The notes beneath the pieces were generated by a model. That model did not search any database. It was not told the DNA's origin and worked only from the letters and a program-made list of their open reading frames with translations. The translations under genes and the position numbers were made by a program. A stretch of 15,099 bases of DNA from Nitrospira sp. GTDB lineage: Bacteria; Nitrospirota; Nitrospiria; Nitrospirales; Nitrospiraceae. Of the stretch, positions 8,105 through 14,808 are shown piece after piece. The stretch's first letter is position 1, and every line of letters begins with the position of its first letter. Location: positions 1 through 15,099 of the forward strand of contig JAJFBJ010000079.1 in NCBI GenBank assembly GCA_020697375.1, read 5' to 3'.

Positions 8105-8117
8105 CCGGGCCCGCTTT
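8083..8117. terminator. hairpin terminator overlapping the tex stop codon
   Basis: Perfect 11-bp arms GCGGGCCCGGC (8083-8093) and GCCGGGCCCGC (8104-8114) flank a 10-base loop and are followed by TTT. The right arm begins on the last base of the tex stop (TAG 8102-8104), so the left arm is coding. The stem is nearly all G:C, so it should be very stable, though the U tract is short. It lies 30 bases past the stop of the convergent PPOX gene and could also limit read-through from that side. Confidence 0.7.
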
Positions 8118-8144
8118 GCCCTGCTATGGCATGATAAAGGAGAA

Positions 8145-8747
8145 TTACGGTACGACCTTGAAGAAATTCCCGCCTTTTGCCGCCTCGTCGTCGGTGCCCC
8201 AGGCAACCGTCTTCTCCTGCCGCTTGAGGAGCGGTACGTGTTTGGAACAATGGATGTAGGCTTCCTCCACCGCGACGATGATCCAGGCTTCCGGATGACG
8301 TCCACCCTTGATGTGATCAGCCTCCGCCAGACCAGCGGGAACGTGCGGTAAACCGGCCGCCTCGCTCGAATCCAGCACGCGTGCGGTCCCGTTGACGTGG
8401 AGCCCGATGGTCGTCTGAAAGTAATCGAGAAAGATCAGGCCGATATGGGGGTTGTCCAGGATATTGCCTACGCTGGCCAGCACGCCGTTGCCCCGATATT
8501 CCGGATACAGCAACGTCTTTTCGTCCAACACCTGCACGAACCCCGGGGCACCGGCTCGAAAGGAGCAATCACACTCGCCTCGGGCATCGGCCGTGGCGAT
8601 ATAAACCATCTCCATCCGGCTGACGAACTGCTGCATCTGCTGATTCAGGTGATTCAGCATTTGTTTGGCGTAGAAGCCGGCGGCCCGCCCGGTCGTCCCG
8701 AATCGTTGTTGAGCCTGCCGTTCGCCCGATGATCCAGGCCCTGCCAT
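8145..8747 (-). CDS. pyridoxamine 5'-phosphate oxidase (PPOX)-family FMN-binding protein
   Basis: This 200-residue soluble protein has the split-barrel flavin-binding fold. Characteristic stretches are FVSRMEMVYIATADARGECDCSFRAG, GFVQVLDEKTLLYPEYRGNGV, NPHIGLIFLDYFQTTIGLHVNG and, near the end, AYIHCSKHVPLL. This subfamily is usually a general flavin- or F420-type reductase or binding protein with unknown physiological substrate, not the vitamin B6 enzyme itself. The frame is open for 42 more codons upstream, but ATG 8745-8747 is chosen because AAGGAG (8756-8761) sits 8 bases before it and family similarity begins right after (GERQAQQRFGTTGRAA). It is transcribed toward tex and diverges from nothing; the next minus-strand gene upstream ends at 8900, 152 bases away. 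Confidence 0.85.
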   Translation of the reverse strand: MAGPGSSGERQAQQRFGTTGRAAGFYAKQMLNHLNQQMQQFVSRMEMVYIATADARGECDCSFRAGAPGFVQVLDEKTLLYPEYRGNGVLASVGNILDNPHIGLIFLDYFQTTIGLHVNGTARVLDSSEAAGLPHVPAGLAEADHIKGGRHPEAWIIVAVEEAYIHCSKHVPLLKRQEKTVAWGTDDEAAKGGNFFKVVP

Positions 8748-8755
8748 AATCCACG

Positions 8756-8761
8756 CTCCTT
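8756..8761 (-). promoter_or_regulatory. ribosome binding site deciding the PPOX start
   Basis: AAGGAG on the minus strand lies 8 bases before ATG 8745-8747. It argues against the longer reading frame, which would begin at 8873 and add 42 residues unlike the family. Confidence 0.7.
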
Positions 8762-8899
8762 CGGCCCCATGCCGTCTTCTGCCGCCATGAGTTCGGATCA
8801 GAATTGATATGTCCGCTGTATTGTCTCTCGCGCAAGGTCGCTCTGTCGATGCCCCGGCGGGATCCGGAATCAAGCGGGATGGAGGCCTGGAGGGCGGGT

Positions 8900-10258
8900 T
8901 TAACTGCCGGGCTCGTACGTTTTCAACTTGCTGAGCAGAGTCTTGTAATCGATGCGAAGGACCTGGGCGGCTTTCGTCTTATTCCCGCCGCTGGCCTTAA
9001 GCACCAATTCGATATGGCGGCGTTCGACCTCGCAGAGCGGGAGTTGCCACTGATCTTCTGACGAGGCAGCCGATGGCGATCGCGGGAGGATCTGAAGTAC
9101 TTCATCTCTTGTAATCGGTCCGCCGTTCGAGCTCATGAGCACGATCCGCTCGATGATGTTGCGTAACTCACGGACATTGCCCGGCCAACGATAGGTCGCC
9201 AGATGCCGCAAGGTCTCCGGCGTGAGGGTCCGAGTGGTCGCTCCCGGCATGCGGAGGCTGTTCACGATATGGCCGGCGAGCGCGGGAAGGTCTTCCTGCC
9301 TCTCCCGTAGCGGCGGAACCAGCAGCGTGACAGTGTTGATGCGATAGAGCAAATCGTCGCGAAAGCGGCCCTGCAATATCAATTCTTGCAAGTCCCGGTT
9401 GGTGGCGCAGATGAGGCGGACATCGGCTCGTAGCGCGCGCGTGCTGCCGACGGGCCGGTATTCGCCACGGTCCAAAAACCGCAAGAGACTGACTTGCATC
9501 GGTCCCGGCATTTCCCCGACTTCATCCAGAAAAAGCGACCCGCCGTCGGCGGCGGAGATCAGCCCGGCCTTGGCCGTCGTGGCTCCGGTAAACGCGCCTT
9601 TCTCATAGCCGAATAGTTCGCTCTCGAGCAGTTCACGGCTCAGCGCCCCGCAGTTGACGGCGATGCAGGGGCCGTCGGCCCGGCGGCTCTGCATGTGCAG
9701 TAGACGAGCGACGACTTCTTTTCCGGAACCGGTTTCCCCCTGAATGAGCACAGGCGCCTGCGATGGGGCGACCTGGGCGATCTGGGACTTCAATGTCCGC
9801 CAGGCCTGGCTCACGCCCTCGACAATGGCATTCTGCCGGTAGCCACCCAAGCGTGCCGCCCGGTTTTCGCGCCGGAGCCCGCGCACCGTACGGAGTCTGG
9901 CCAGCGTCGACTTCACGGCCGCGCCGTCGAACGGAGTGTCTTTGATGAGGAAATCCCATGCCCCTTCCTTGATGGCCGCGACGGCATCCTTCACGTCGCC
10001 CTGGCCGGTCAATACGATGACATCGACGTCCGGTTGATGCTCCTTCACCCAGCGCAGCACGGCCCGGCCGTCGATGCCCGGCATGCGAAGGTCGGTGATG
10101 ACGCAATCGAACGAGGCGCTGCGAAGCAGATCGAGGCCCTGTTGCCCGCCATCGACGCTCCGCACTTCGCATCCTTCTTCGCCGAGCGCCTGCGCCACGA
10201 TGAGGCGGACAAATTCTTCGTCGTCGATAATGAGGGTGTGCATGCCGTGAAAGGACAC
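8900..10258 (-). CDS. sigma-54-dependent response regulator (NtrC family)
   Basis: This 452-residue regulator has three domains. The receiver (about 6-120) has acidic pair D12-D13, phospho-acceptor D56 in ITDLRMPG, T84 and K106. The AAA+ sigma-54 interaction domain (about 145-375) has Walker A GETGSGKE (174-181), the sigma-54-contacting GAFTGA loop (221-226), Walker B GGSLFLDE (239-246) and the arginine-finger region FRDDLLYRINTVTLLVPPLRER. The Fis-type helix-turn-helix is at about 410-450 (NKTKAAQVLRIDYKTLLSKL). All catalytic positions look intact, so it should remodel sigma-54 RNA polymerase when phosphorylated. Start GTG 10256-10258 lies 6 bases after the kinase stop; an in-frame ATG at 10243 is an alternative. 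No sigma-54 promoter (TGGCAC-N5-TTGC) was spotted in the window, so targets lie elsewhere. Confidence 0.96.
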   Translation of the reverse strand: MSFHGMHTLIIDDEEFVRLIVAQALGEEGCEVRSVDGGQQGLDLLRSASFDCVITDLRMPGIDGRAVLRWVKEHQPDVDVIVLTGQGDVKDAVAAIKEGAWDFLIKDTPFDGAAVKSTLARLRTVRGLRRENRAARLGGYRQNAIVEGVSQAWRTLKSQIAQVAPSQAPVLIQGETGSGKEVVARLLHMQSRRADGPCIAVNCGALSRELLESELFGYEKGAFTGATTAKAGLISAADGGSLFLDEVGEMPGPMQVSLLRFLDRGEYRPVGSTRALRADVRLICATNRDLQELILQGRFRDDLLYRINTVTLLVPPLRERQEDLPALAGHIVNSLRMPGATTRTLTPETLRHLATYRWPGNVRELRNIIERIVLMSSNGGPITRDEVLQILPRSPSAASSEDQWQLPLCEVERRHIELVLKASGGNKTKAAQVLRIDYKTLLSKLKTYEPGS

Positions 10259-10264
10259 TCGCCG

Positions 10265-11857
10265 TCAGTTCGTTCGTCGTTCGGGTAACGGGCGGGAGGA
10301 GATGGCATCGATGCGTTCAGGGAATGCCATAGAGAAGGTGCTGCCTGTTCCCATGGTGGATTCCGCCCAGGCCCGGCCATTGTGTTTATCCATGACCAGC
10401 CTCACGATGGCCAGACCCACTCCCGTGCCCTCATAATCCTGCGGCCCGTGCAGTCGTTCGAAGAGGCCGAAAATCTTGTCATTCTGTGTCGAGTCGAACC
10501 CGATGCCGTTGTCCCGGATCCAGAGAATGCGTTCGGTCTGTGTCTGTGTACCGCCGATGGTAATGCTGGGCGCCTTGCTGTGGCGGGAAAATTTCGCGGC
10601 GTTATCGAGCAGGTTGGCGATGGCCTGACGGACGCTCACTGGTTCGCCGTAGAGATCGGCATAGGGCAGTTCGACATGGACCTTGGGTTTCGGTCCCTGC
10701 AGACTGCTGAACCGGTCGGTGATAAGGCTGCCGATCATCTCCAGGATGTTGAAGCGCTGTCGGGGAAGATCCTGCTGCTCCAGCCGGGAATATTTCAGGA
10801 GGGCGTCGATCATGTGCGTCAGGCGCAGAGCGGAACGCCGGATGACGTCGATGTGGTGGCGGACCTGCTGATCGCTACTGTCTGTAAACTGTTTGTCCAG
10901 CAACGAGGAGAAGCCTTCGATCTCCCGCAACGGACCCTTGAGATCATGCGCAACGGAATAGGTAAAGGCTTCGAGCTCTTTCGTCTTGCGGGCGATCGCG
11001 GCCGTTTGATCACGCAGGCCGGCGACCATGGAAGAGAGTGAGGCCGCCAGTATTCCGACTTCATCGCGGCTGGGCCAGGCTTCGAACCGGGCCGTCAGGT
11101 CGTGATGGGCGACGCGGTCCGCCGTAACGGACAAACGCTGGAGCGGTTTGGCGATCTGTCGATTCACGATGAGGTAGGTCGCGGTGATGACCAGTCCGAG
11201 AACGCCCACCAGTCCTACAGCGATCCACCGTGCCTCCCGCAGCAGGAGGTCGCCTTCCAGTTTCATTTCCACATCGATATCGCTGTGGGTCTTGACCAGC
11301 TGATCCAGTTTGTCCATGAGCTGTGTAAGCAACTCGTCGGCCTTGATGGAGGGAGGATGGCCGGCCTGGTCGGTTTTCGGACGAGGGACGAGGGCGGCCT
11401 TCCAGAGGCCGTTCAGGTCCTGTAATGCTTGGTCGATCTGCTCGATGGCGCGATCTTCCTGATCGGCGAGGTCCACCCGTCGATGCTCGGTCAACATGCC
11501 GAAAAGAATCGGATGCGTGCGCGCGGCGTGGGTGGAGCGATACAAATCCAGCAAACCGCGAAGTTGGCCGGCATGGCGGCTCAACTGGGTGAGAGTCTCA
11601 TCCGCATCGACCTTATCGACCGTCCCTCCCTGTTCCAGAAACAGGTGCAGGACCAGATCCATTTCATAGACGGAGCGTTGCATGGTGGCCGCCGTGACGA
11701 TGGCCGGCACGGTGATGCGCTTATGGCGATCGACGTAGCTGTTGATGCGGCTGAGATAAAAGATCAGCGCCGTCAAGCTCAAGGCGAGCAGGCCGAGGAT
11801 GATTCCGAAGGAGATGAAGAACTTTTGTCCGATGGAGCGGTCGTGGAGCCAGCGCAT
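10265..11857 (-). CDS. membrane sensor histidine kinase, partner of the sigma-54 regulator
   Basis: This 530-residue inner-membrane kinase has a first membrane helix at about 12-36, a periplasmic helical sensor region (about 37-210, rich in Leu/His and likely a four-helix bundle), a second membrane helix at about 211-232 and HAMP at about 233-285. The HisKA domain has phospho-acceptor H304 (YSVAHDLKGPLREIEGFSSL). The ATPase domain shows N box NLLDNAAKF (415-423), G1 DNGIGFD (449-455) and G2 GTGVGLAIV (477-485). It should autophosphorylate and pass phosphate to D56 of the regulator encoded 6 bases downstream; this tight spacing suggests translational coupling. ATG 11855-11857 is backed by AAGAGG (11863-11868). 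The stimulus is unknown. A pair of direct repeats lies 23-50 bases before the start. Confidence 0.94.
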   Translation of the reverse strand: MRWLHDRSIGQKFFISFGIILGLLALSLTALIFYLSRINSYVDRHKRITVPAIVTAATMQRSVYEMDLVLHLFLEQGGTVDKVDADETLTQLSRHAGQLRGLLDLYRSTHAARTHPILFGMLTEHRRVDLADQEDRAIEQIDQALQDLNGLWKAALVPRPKTDQAGHPPSIKADELLTQLMDKLDQLVKTHSDIDVEMKLEGDLLLREARWIAVGLVGVLGLVITATYLIVNRQIAKPLQRLSVTADRVAHHDLTARFEAWPSRDEVGILAASLSSMVAGLRDQTAAIARKTKELEAFTYSVAHDLKGPLREIEGFSSLLDKQFTDSSDQQVRHHIDVIRRSALRLTHMIDALLKYSRLEQQDLPRQRFNILEMIGSLITDRFSSLQGPKPKVHVELPYADLYGEPVSVRQAIANLLDNAAKFSRHSKAPSITIGGTQTQTERILWIRDNGIGFDSTQNDKIFGLFERLHGPQDYEGTGVGLAIVRLVMDKHNGRAWAESTMGTGSTFSMAFPERIDAISSRPLPERRTN

Positions 11858-11879
11858 GGAGACCTCTTGTACTCGCGTA

Positions 11880-11907
11880 CCGTACCATAGCGATTTGGCC
11901 CGTACCA
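11880..11907 (-). promoter_or_regulatory. 8-bp direct repeats with 20-bp period upstream of the kinase gene
   Basis: TGGTACGG occurs exactly twice on the minus strand (11907-11900 and 11887-11880), start to start 20 bases, so both copies lie on the same face of the helix. A further partial copy (GGTACGC, 11881-11875) overlaps the second. They end 22 bases before the kinase start codon. This is a candidate operator for the two-component operon; no promoter boxes could be fixed with confidence. Confidence 0.4.
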
Positions 11908-11999
11908 GTCAGGTCCAAGAGGTTGATCGTTCTGCGCCGTCTGTTACTCCAGCAACAGTCGTCCCGCAGAGTTTGCTTAATAATCCACCATGCAATCAG

Positions 12000-12392
12000 T
12001 TACTGCGGCGCTGCCTCGCCTTGCCACAGCATGTCATATCCCAATTCCTTGCTGTCCGAACACATGGAGGCCAATGCGGCGAACTTGCGATGAAAAACTT
12101 GGTCGGCATGGGATCGTTCATGGTCTTCAAAGGAGCGCCAATAGGTCACGATCACGTAATGCTCGGCCGTGTCCTTAGATTTGTTGAGTGAGCCCTCGTC
12201 GGAGATGAAGCCGGAAAATCTGAACACCTGTCCGGCGATGAAGCCTCCTTTGTCGCCGCCATAGGTTTCCTTGACGACGCTGCACAGTTCTCCGACAGCC
12301 AGCTCCACGTCGTCGAACGTGATACCGGGCTTGAGCGTCACGCTGTTGAACAGCATCTTCGCCCCGAATGGAAGCGTAATCGGACTGAACAT
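12000..12392 (-). CDS. small protein with antibiotic-biosynthesis-monooxygenase-like (dimeric alpha-beta barrel) character
   Basis: This 130-residue soluble protein has no signal peptide. Its middle (SVTLKPGITFDDVELAVGEL, GGFIAGQVFRFSGF, HYVIVTYWRSFEDHERSHAD, ending GYDMLWQGEA) has the alternation of strands and helices expected of a ferredoxin-like ABM fold, with the W-S-F-E-x-H-x-x-S-H segment in the place of the second ABM helix. Similar proteins in Nitrospirota and sulfur-oxidising bacteria carry ABM or hypothetical labels; I know of no proven function. Conserved His residues in that segment could suit metal or heme binding, but this is inference. ATG 12390-12392 is well supported by AGGAGG at 12398-12403; an internal ATG at 12356 is less likely. 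It is a single gene, 142 bases from the kinase start. Confidence 0.6.
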   Translation of the reverse strand: MFSPITLPFGAKMLFNSVTLKPGITFDDVELAVGELCSVVKETYGGDKGGFIAGQVFRFSGFISDEGSLNKSKDTAEHYVIVTYWRSFEDHERSHADQVFHRKFAALASMCSDSKELGYDMLWQGEAAPQ

Positions 12393-12545
12393 GGTGCCCT
12401 CCTGGCTTGGGATGTTGGGAGAGTAGAGGCCTGCCGCTGCAGGAATAAAAAACTATGAGCGTGATTCTACACTAGGCGGGTGGATACTTGATGTGATTTA
12501 AACTTGCGGTGGCCCCGTTGAGGTCGTCCGCACAGATCCATGCCT

Positions 12546-12567
12546 CTCGATTGAGGCTCGATTGAAG
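12546..12567 (+). repeat. 11-bp tandem duplication
   Basis: CTCGATTGAGG (12546-12556) is followed directly by CTCGATTGAAG (12557-12567), with one difference. It lies in the 262-bp gap between the ABM-like gene and the sulfate-binding-protein gene, where no gene is seen. Confidence 0.5.
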
Positions 12568-12654
12568 ACCCGCTATCGAACAGGGAGGCAACATAGGCCT
12601 TCAGTCATCATGGAATGGAGACAGGCCGTGCGCGGCGCCGTCGTGGGCTCTATT

Positions 12655-13688
12655 TCATTGCGCTTTCCCGGCCTCTTCCACCGCTTTGGTCCAGGCTCCT
12701 TGCGGACTGAAGAGCGCGCCGAAGACATGGTCCCATCCTCCAAGGTCTGCGATCGTAAAGGCATGGGGCGGATGGGCAAAGGCCGCTGCCGATGCCTTTG
12801 CGACGGCCTCGTTCGTCGGCCGGAAACCGTATTCCACAAAGGCCTGTTGGGCTTCCTCGCCGTTCAGGAACGACAGGAACGCATCCGCGAGATCCCGCAC
12901 ATGGTGGCGATCGGCATTCCGGTCGATCACGGCGATCGGGTTTTCGATCACGACCGTTTCAGAAGGAAAAATCAGTTCGTACGGGCGTCCCTGTTTGATG
13001 CGTGGCAGGAGCTCGTTTTCATAGGTGACGATCACATCTCCCACGCCGCGCTCGAAGGTCGTCACAGATTCACGGCCGCTCTTGTCCATGACCTTGACGT
13101 TGCGCTGCACCCGTTTGACGAGATCGGCGGCATGCTGATCCGTCGCGGAGCCGGCGAGGCCTTTCTGTTTCCCAGCCTGGAGGCCCGCCCCGTAAATCGC
13201 GATGACATCCCACATCGCGCCGCCGGAGGTTTTTGGGCTGGGATAGAGAACCTCTACGCCAGGCTTCGTGAGATCTTCCCAGCCCTGGACGGCCTTGGGG
13301 TTTCTTTGCGGACGCCCAGCACGACGACGGATGTCGTCACGATGCCTTTCTGCGGGCCCTTCTTCCAGTCGTAGGTCGCGAGGCCGGCTTTCACTAACTG
13401 CTGAAGATCGCTCTCCAACGACAGCGCCGCGATATCCGCCTCAAGCCCTCCGACGACGGCACGGGCCTGCGCGCCGCACGCGGCGAAGGAACTCCGAATC
13501 TGAATCGTTTCCCCGGTGTTCTGTTTCCACTGCCGGATGAACGCGGGGATGATGCGTTTTTCATAGGCCTCTTTGGGAACGGTATAGGCAGCGAGGAGCA
13601 ATTCCCTGGTCTCTGCGCCGGCCGTTGCATGATGGATCGTGAAAAGGGATAGCGCTGTCGATACTATTGCGATGATTCTGAAATTCAT
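12655..13688 (-). pseudogene. sulfate-type ABC transporter substrate-binding protein (Sbp/CysP-like), single frameshift
   Basis: Two overlapping frames make one periplasmic binding protein of about 344 residues, the usual Sbp length. The N-terminal part starts at ATG 13686-13688 with a signal peptide (MNFRIIAIVSTALSLFTIHH, cleavage after ATAGA) and continues AYTVPKEAYEKRIIPAFIRQW, QARAVVGGLEADIAALSLE and VVVLGVRK. One base is missing around 13303-13305: restoring a G in AAAGAAAC gives the family motif RKGNPK, followed in the other frame by GWEDLTKPGVEVLYPSPKTSGGA and on to TGA 12655-12657 with ENPIAVID and EEAQQAFVEYGFRP. Without the base the protein stops after 18 wrong residues. Its role would be capture of sulfate or a related oxyanion for an ABC importer, but no permease or ATPase gene follows. 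The anion-loop motif reads AACGAQ where Sbp usually has GGSGKQ. Confidence 0.85.
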
Positions 13689-13747
13689 GATGATGAATAC
13701 TCCCGTCGTCCTTGGGCGGTTCTGCGATTCCAACTGTTTCCTTCTGA

Positions 13748-14049
13748 CTATCTGCAGGCGAGCCAGTGCATCAGATCGAGCGGCCGGTGATCTGCCACTC
13801 TGACCTGACGCCCCCGCTTCTGGAAAAAGACGGGAAGGCCGCGAGGCGAGGTTTCGTACGAACCTTTCTCGCCAATGTGTGGTTCACCAGATCCAATACC
13901 AGCAGCACGGCTTCCGTATCTTTGGGAATGGACTTCGTCATGTCCCTTGTCTTCCGTCCGCTCCAATGGTCGACGCAACCGTGGCCGCCGGCTCGCGCCC
14001 GCTGTTTGATCGCATCGACTGAATCACCACCGACGACCAGGATCGACAT
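13748..14049 (-). pseudogene. DUF2325 protein, single frameshift
   Basis: The first frame starts at ATG 14047-14049 behind AGGAG (14055-14059) and gives MSILVVGGDSVDAIKQR, DHWSGRK, IPKDTEAVLLVLDLVNHTLARKVR, the typical DUF2325 (PF10087) pattern of a Rossmann-like start, an HW-GRK segment and a D-VNH segment. It then loses the family pattern. The second frame supplies the expected ending SPRGLPVFFQKRG and runs to TAG 13748-13750. Adding one base near 13857-13858 (CGTACG to CGTAACG) joins them into a protein of about 100 residues, normal for the family. Its function is unknown. It lies 24 bases after the lipoprotein gene and 59 bases before the sbp-like start. Confidence 0.8.
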
Positions 14050-14073
14050 GGAAGCTCCTCTCCCATTGGTCGC

Positions 14074-14808
14074 TCAGGGCTGCGGTGGAGAATTCTCTCT
14101 GCGGCGATCCAGTCCCGGTTGGGACGGCATGGAAGCCAAAGCCTCCCGGTATCGGATCTGCAACTCTTCCCGCTGGTCGGGGGCGAACAACCGTCCGGCA
14201 GAACTCACCTTGGCGAGGTATTCTTCTGGCTCGAAGGTGACGTCGAATTCCGCCGAAACCTCCGGAACGTTCGGCATCTGCCGTTCGTATTTACTGATAT
14301 CGGGTCCCCGACTATGCCGATCGTGGACTTCGCTCAACGACAACAGCAGCAGAGGGTCCCGCACAGAGAGCCAGCCCGTGGTGGTTTCTTCCTCCCCATG
14401 CTCGGTGGCATGGCTCAAATGGTAATAGACCCGTTCGGAAGGGGAGGCCTGAGCGAGGGCCTTGGCCAGGGCCGGCGCCAAAACCGCAATCTCCTCATCC
14501 CGGAACGCTCTGGTCTTATCGGCTTGACCGGCGAAGAGGCGATGTATGGCGTTTCGTCGTTCCCACACGCGCACGCCTCGGAGTAGCGTGCCGATCTCTG
14601 TGGCGCTCAACGCAGCCGGATGTGAATTGACTATCGAGTCGGGGTCTTGTTCCACACGGACCAGGTTCAGACCCGATTGATAGATGGGCTTCGATGCGGT
14701 GACAGGCTTGCTCGCGCAACCGGTGGCGAGAGTCAGTCCTAGGAGCATGACTCCAATTCCGGCCGACCAAGGACTTGCCTGGATTGCTGCGTTCCGGATA
14801 CTGTTCAT
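14074..14808 (-). CDS. hypothetical lipoprotein in the modA-sbp cluster
   Basis: This 244-residue protein has a lipoprotein signal: basic N-terminus, hydrophobic stretch IGVMLLGLTLATG and the modified Cys at 31 (ATGC-A). The mature part is hydrophilic and largely helical, with SATEIGTLLRGVRVWERRNAIHRLF, then a charged middle (DEEIAVLAPALAKALAQASP), SERVYYHLSHATEHGEEETTTGWLSVRDPLLLLSLSEV and a basic, Pro-rich end. I recognise no domain. Its ATG overlaps the modA stop (ATGA at 14805-14808), and an excellent ribosome site GGAGGTG (14814-14820) sits inside the end of modA, so translation is likely coupled. An outer-membrane or periplasm-facing partner of the binding proteins is plausible, but only by context. 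Confidence 0.8.
   Translation of the reverse strand: MNSIRNAAIQASPWSAGIGVMLLGLTLATGCASKPVTASKPIYQSGLNLVRVEQDPDSIVNSHPAALSATEIGTLLRGVRVWERRNAIHRLFAGQADKTRAFRDEEIAVLAPALAKALAQASPSERVYYHLSHATEHGEEETTTGWLSVRDPLLLLSLSEVHDRHSRGPDISKYERQMPNVPEVSAEFDVTFEPEEYLAKVSSAGRLFAPDQREELQIRYREALASMPSQPGLDRRRENSPPQP

Noticed and set aside
8748..8873. 42-residue upstream extension of the PPOX protein
   Set aside because: The strong AAGGAG site and family similarity both point to ATG 8745-8747; the extension is Arg-rich and unlike the family.
12430..12450. CCTGC-N4-GCAGG hairpin beside an A-rich stretch as a terminator
   Set aside because: Read from the minus strand, the T run comes before the hairpin rather than after it, and on the plus strand the stem is followed by A residues, so it does not fit an intrinsic terminator.
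12562..13374. Long plus-strand open frame (270 codons)
   Set aside because: It is antisense to the sulfate-binding-protein gene, is Arg-rich with no family pattern, and has no ribosome site; it is a by-product of GC-rich coding sequence.
13689..13733. 15-residue upstream extension of the Sbp-like protein
   Set aside because: The signal peptide begins properly at ATG 13686-13688; the extension would place a charged tail before it.
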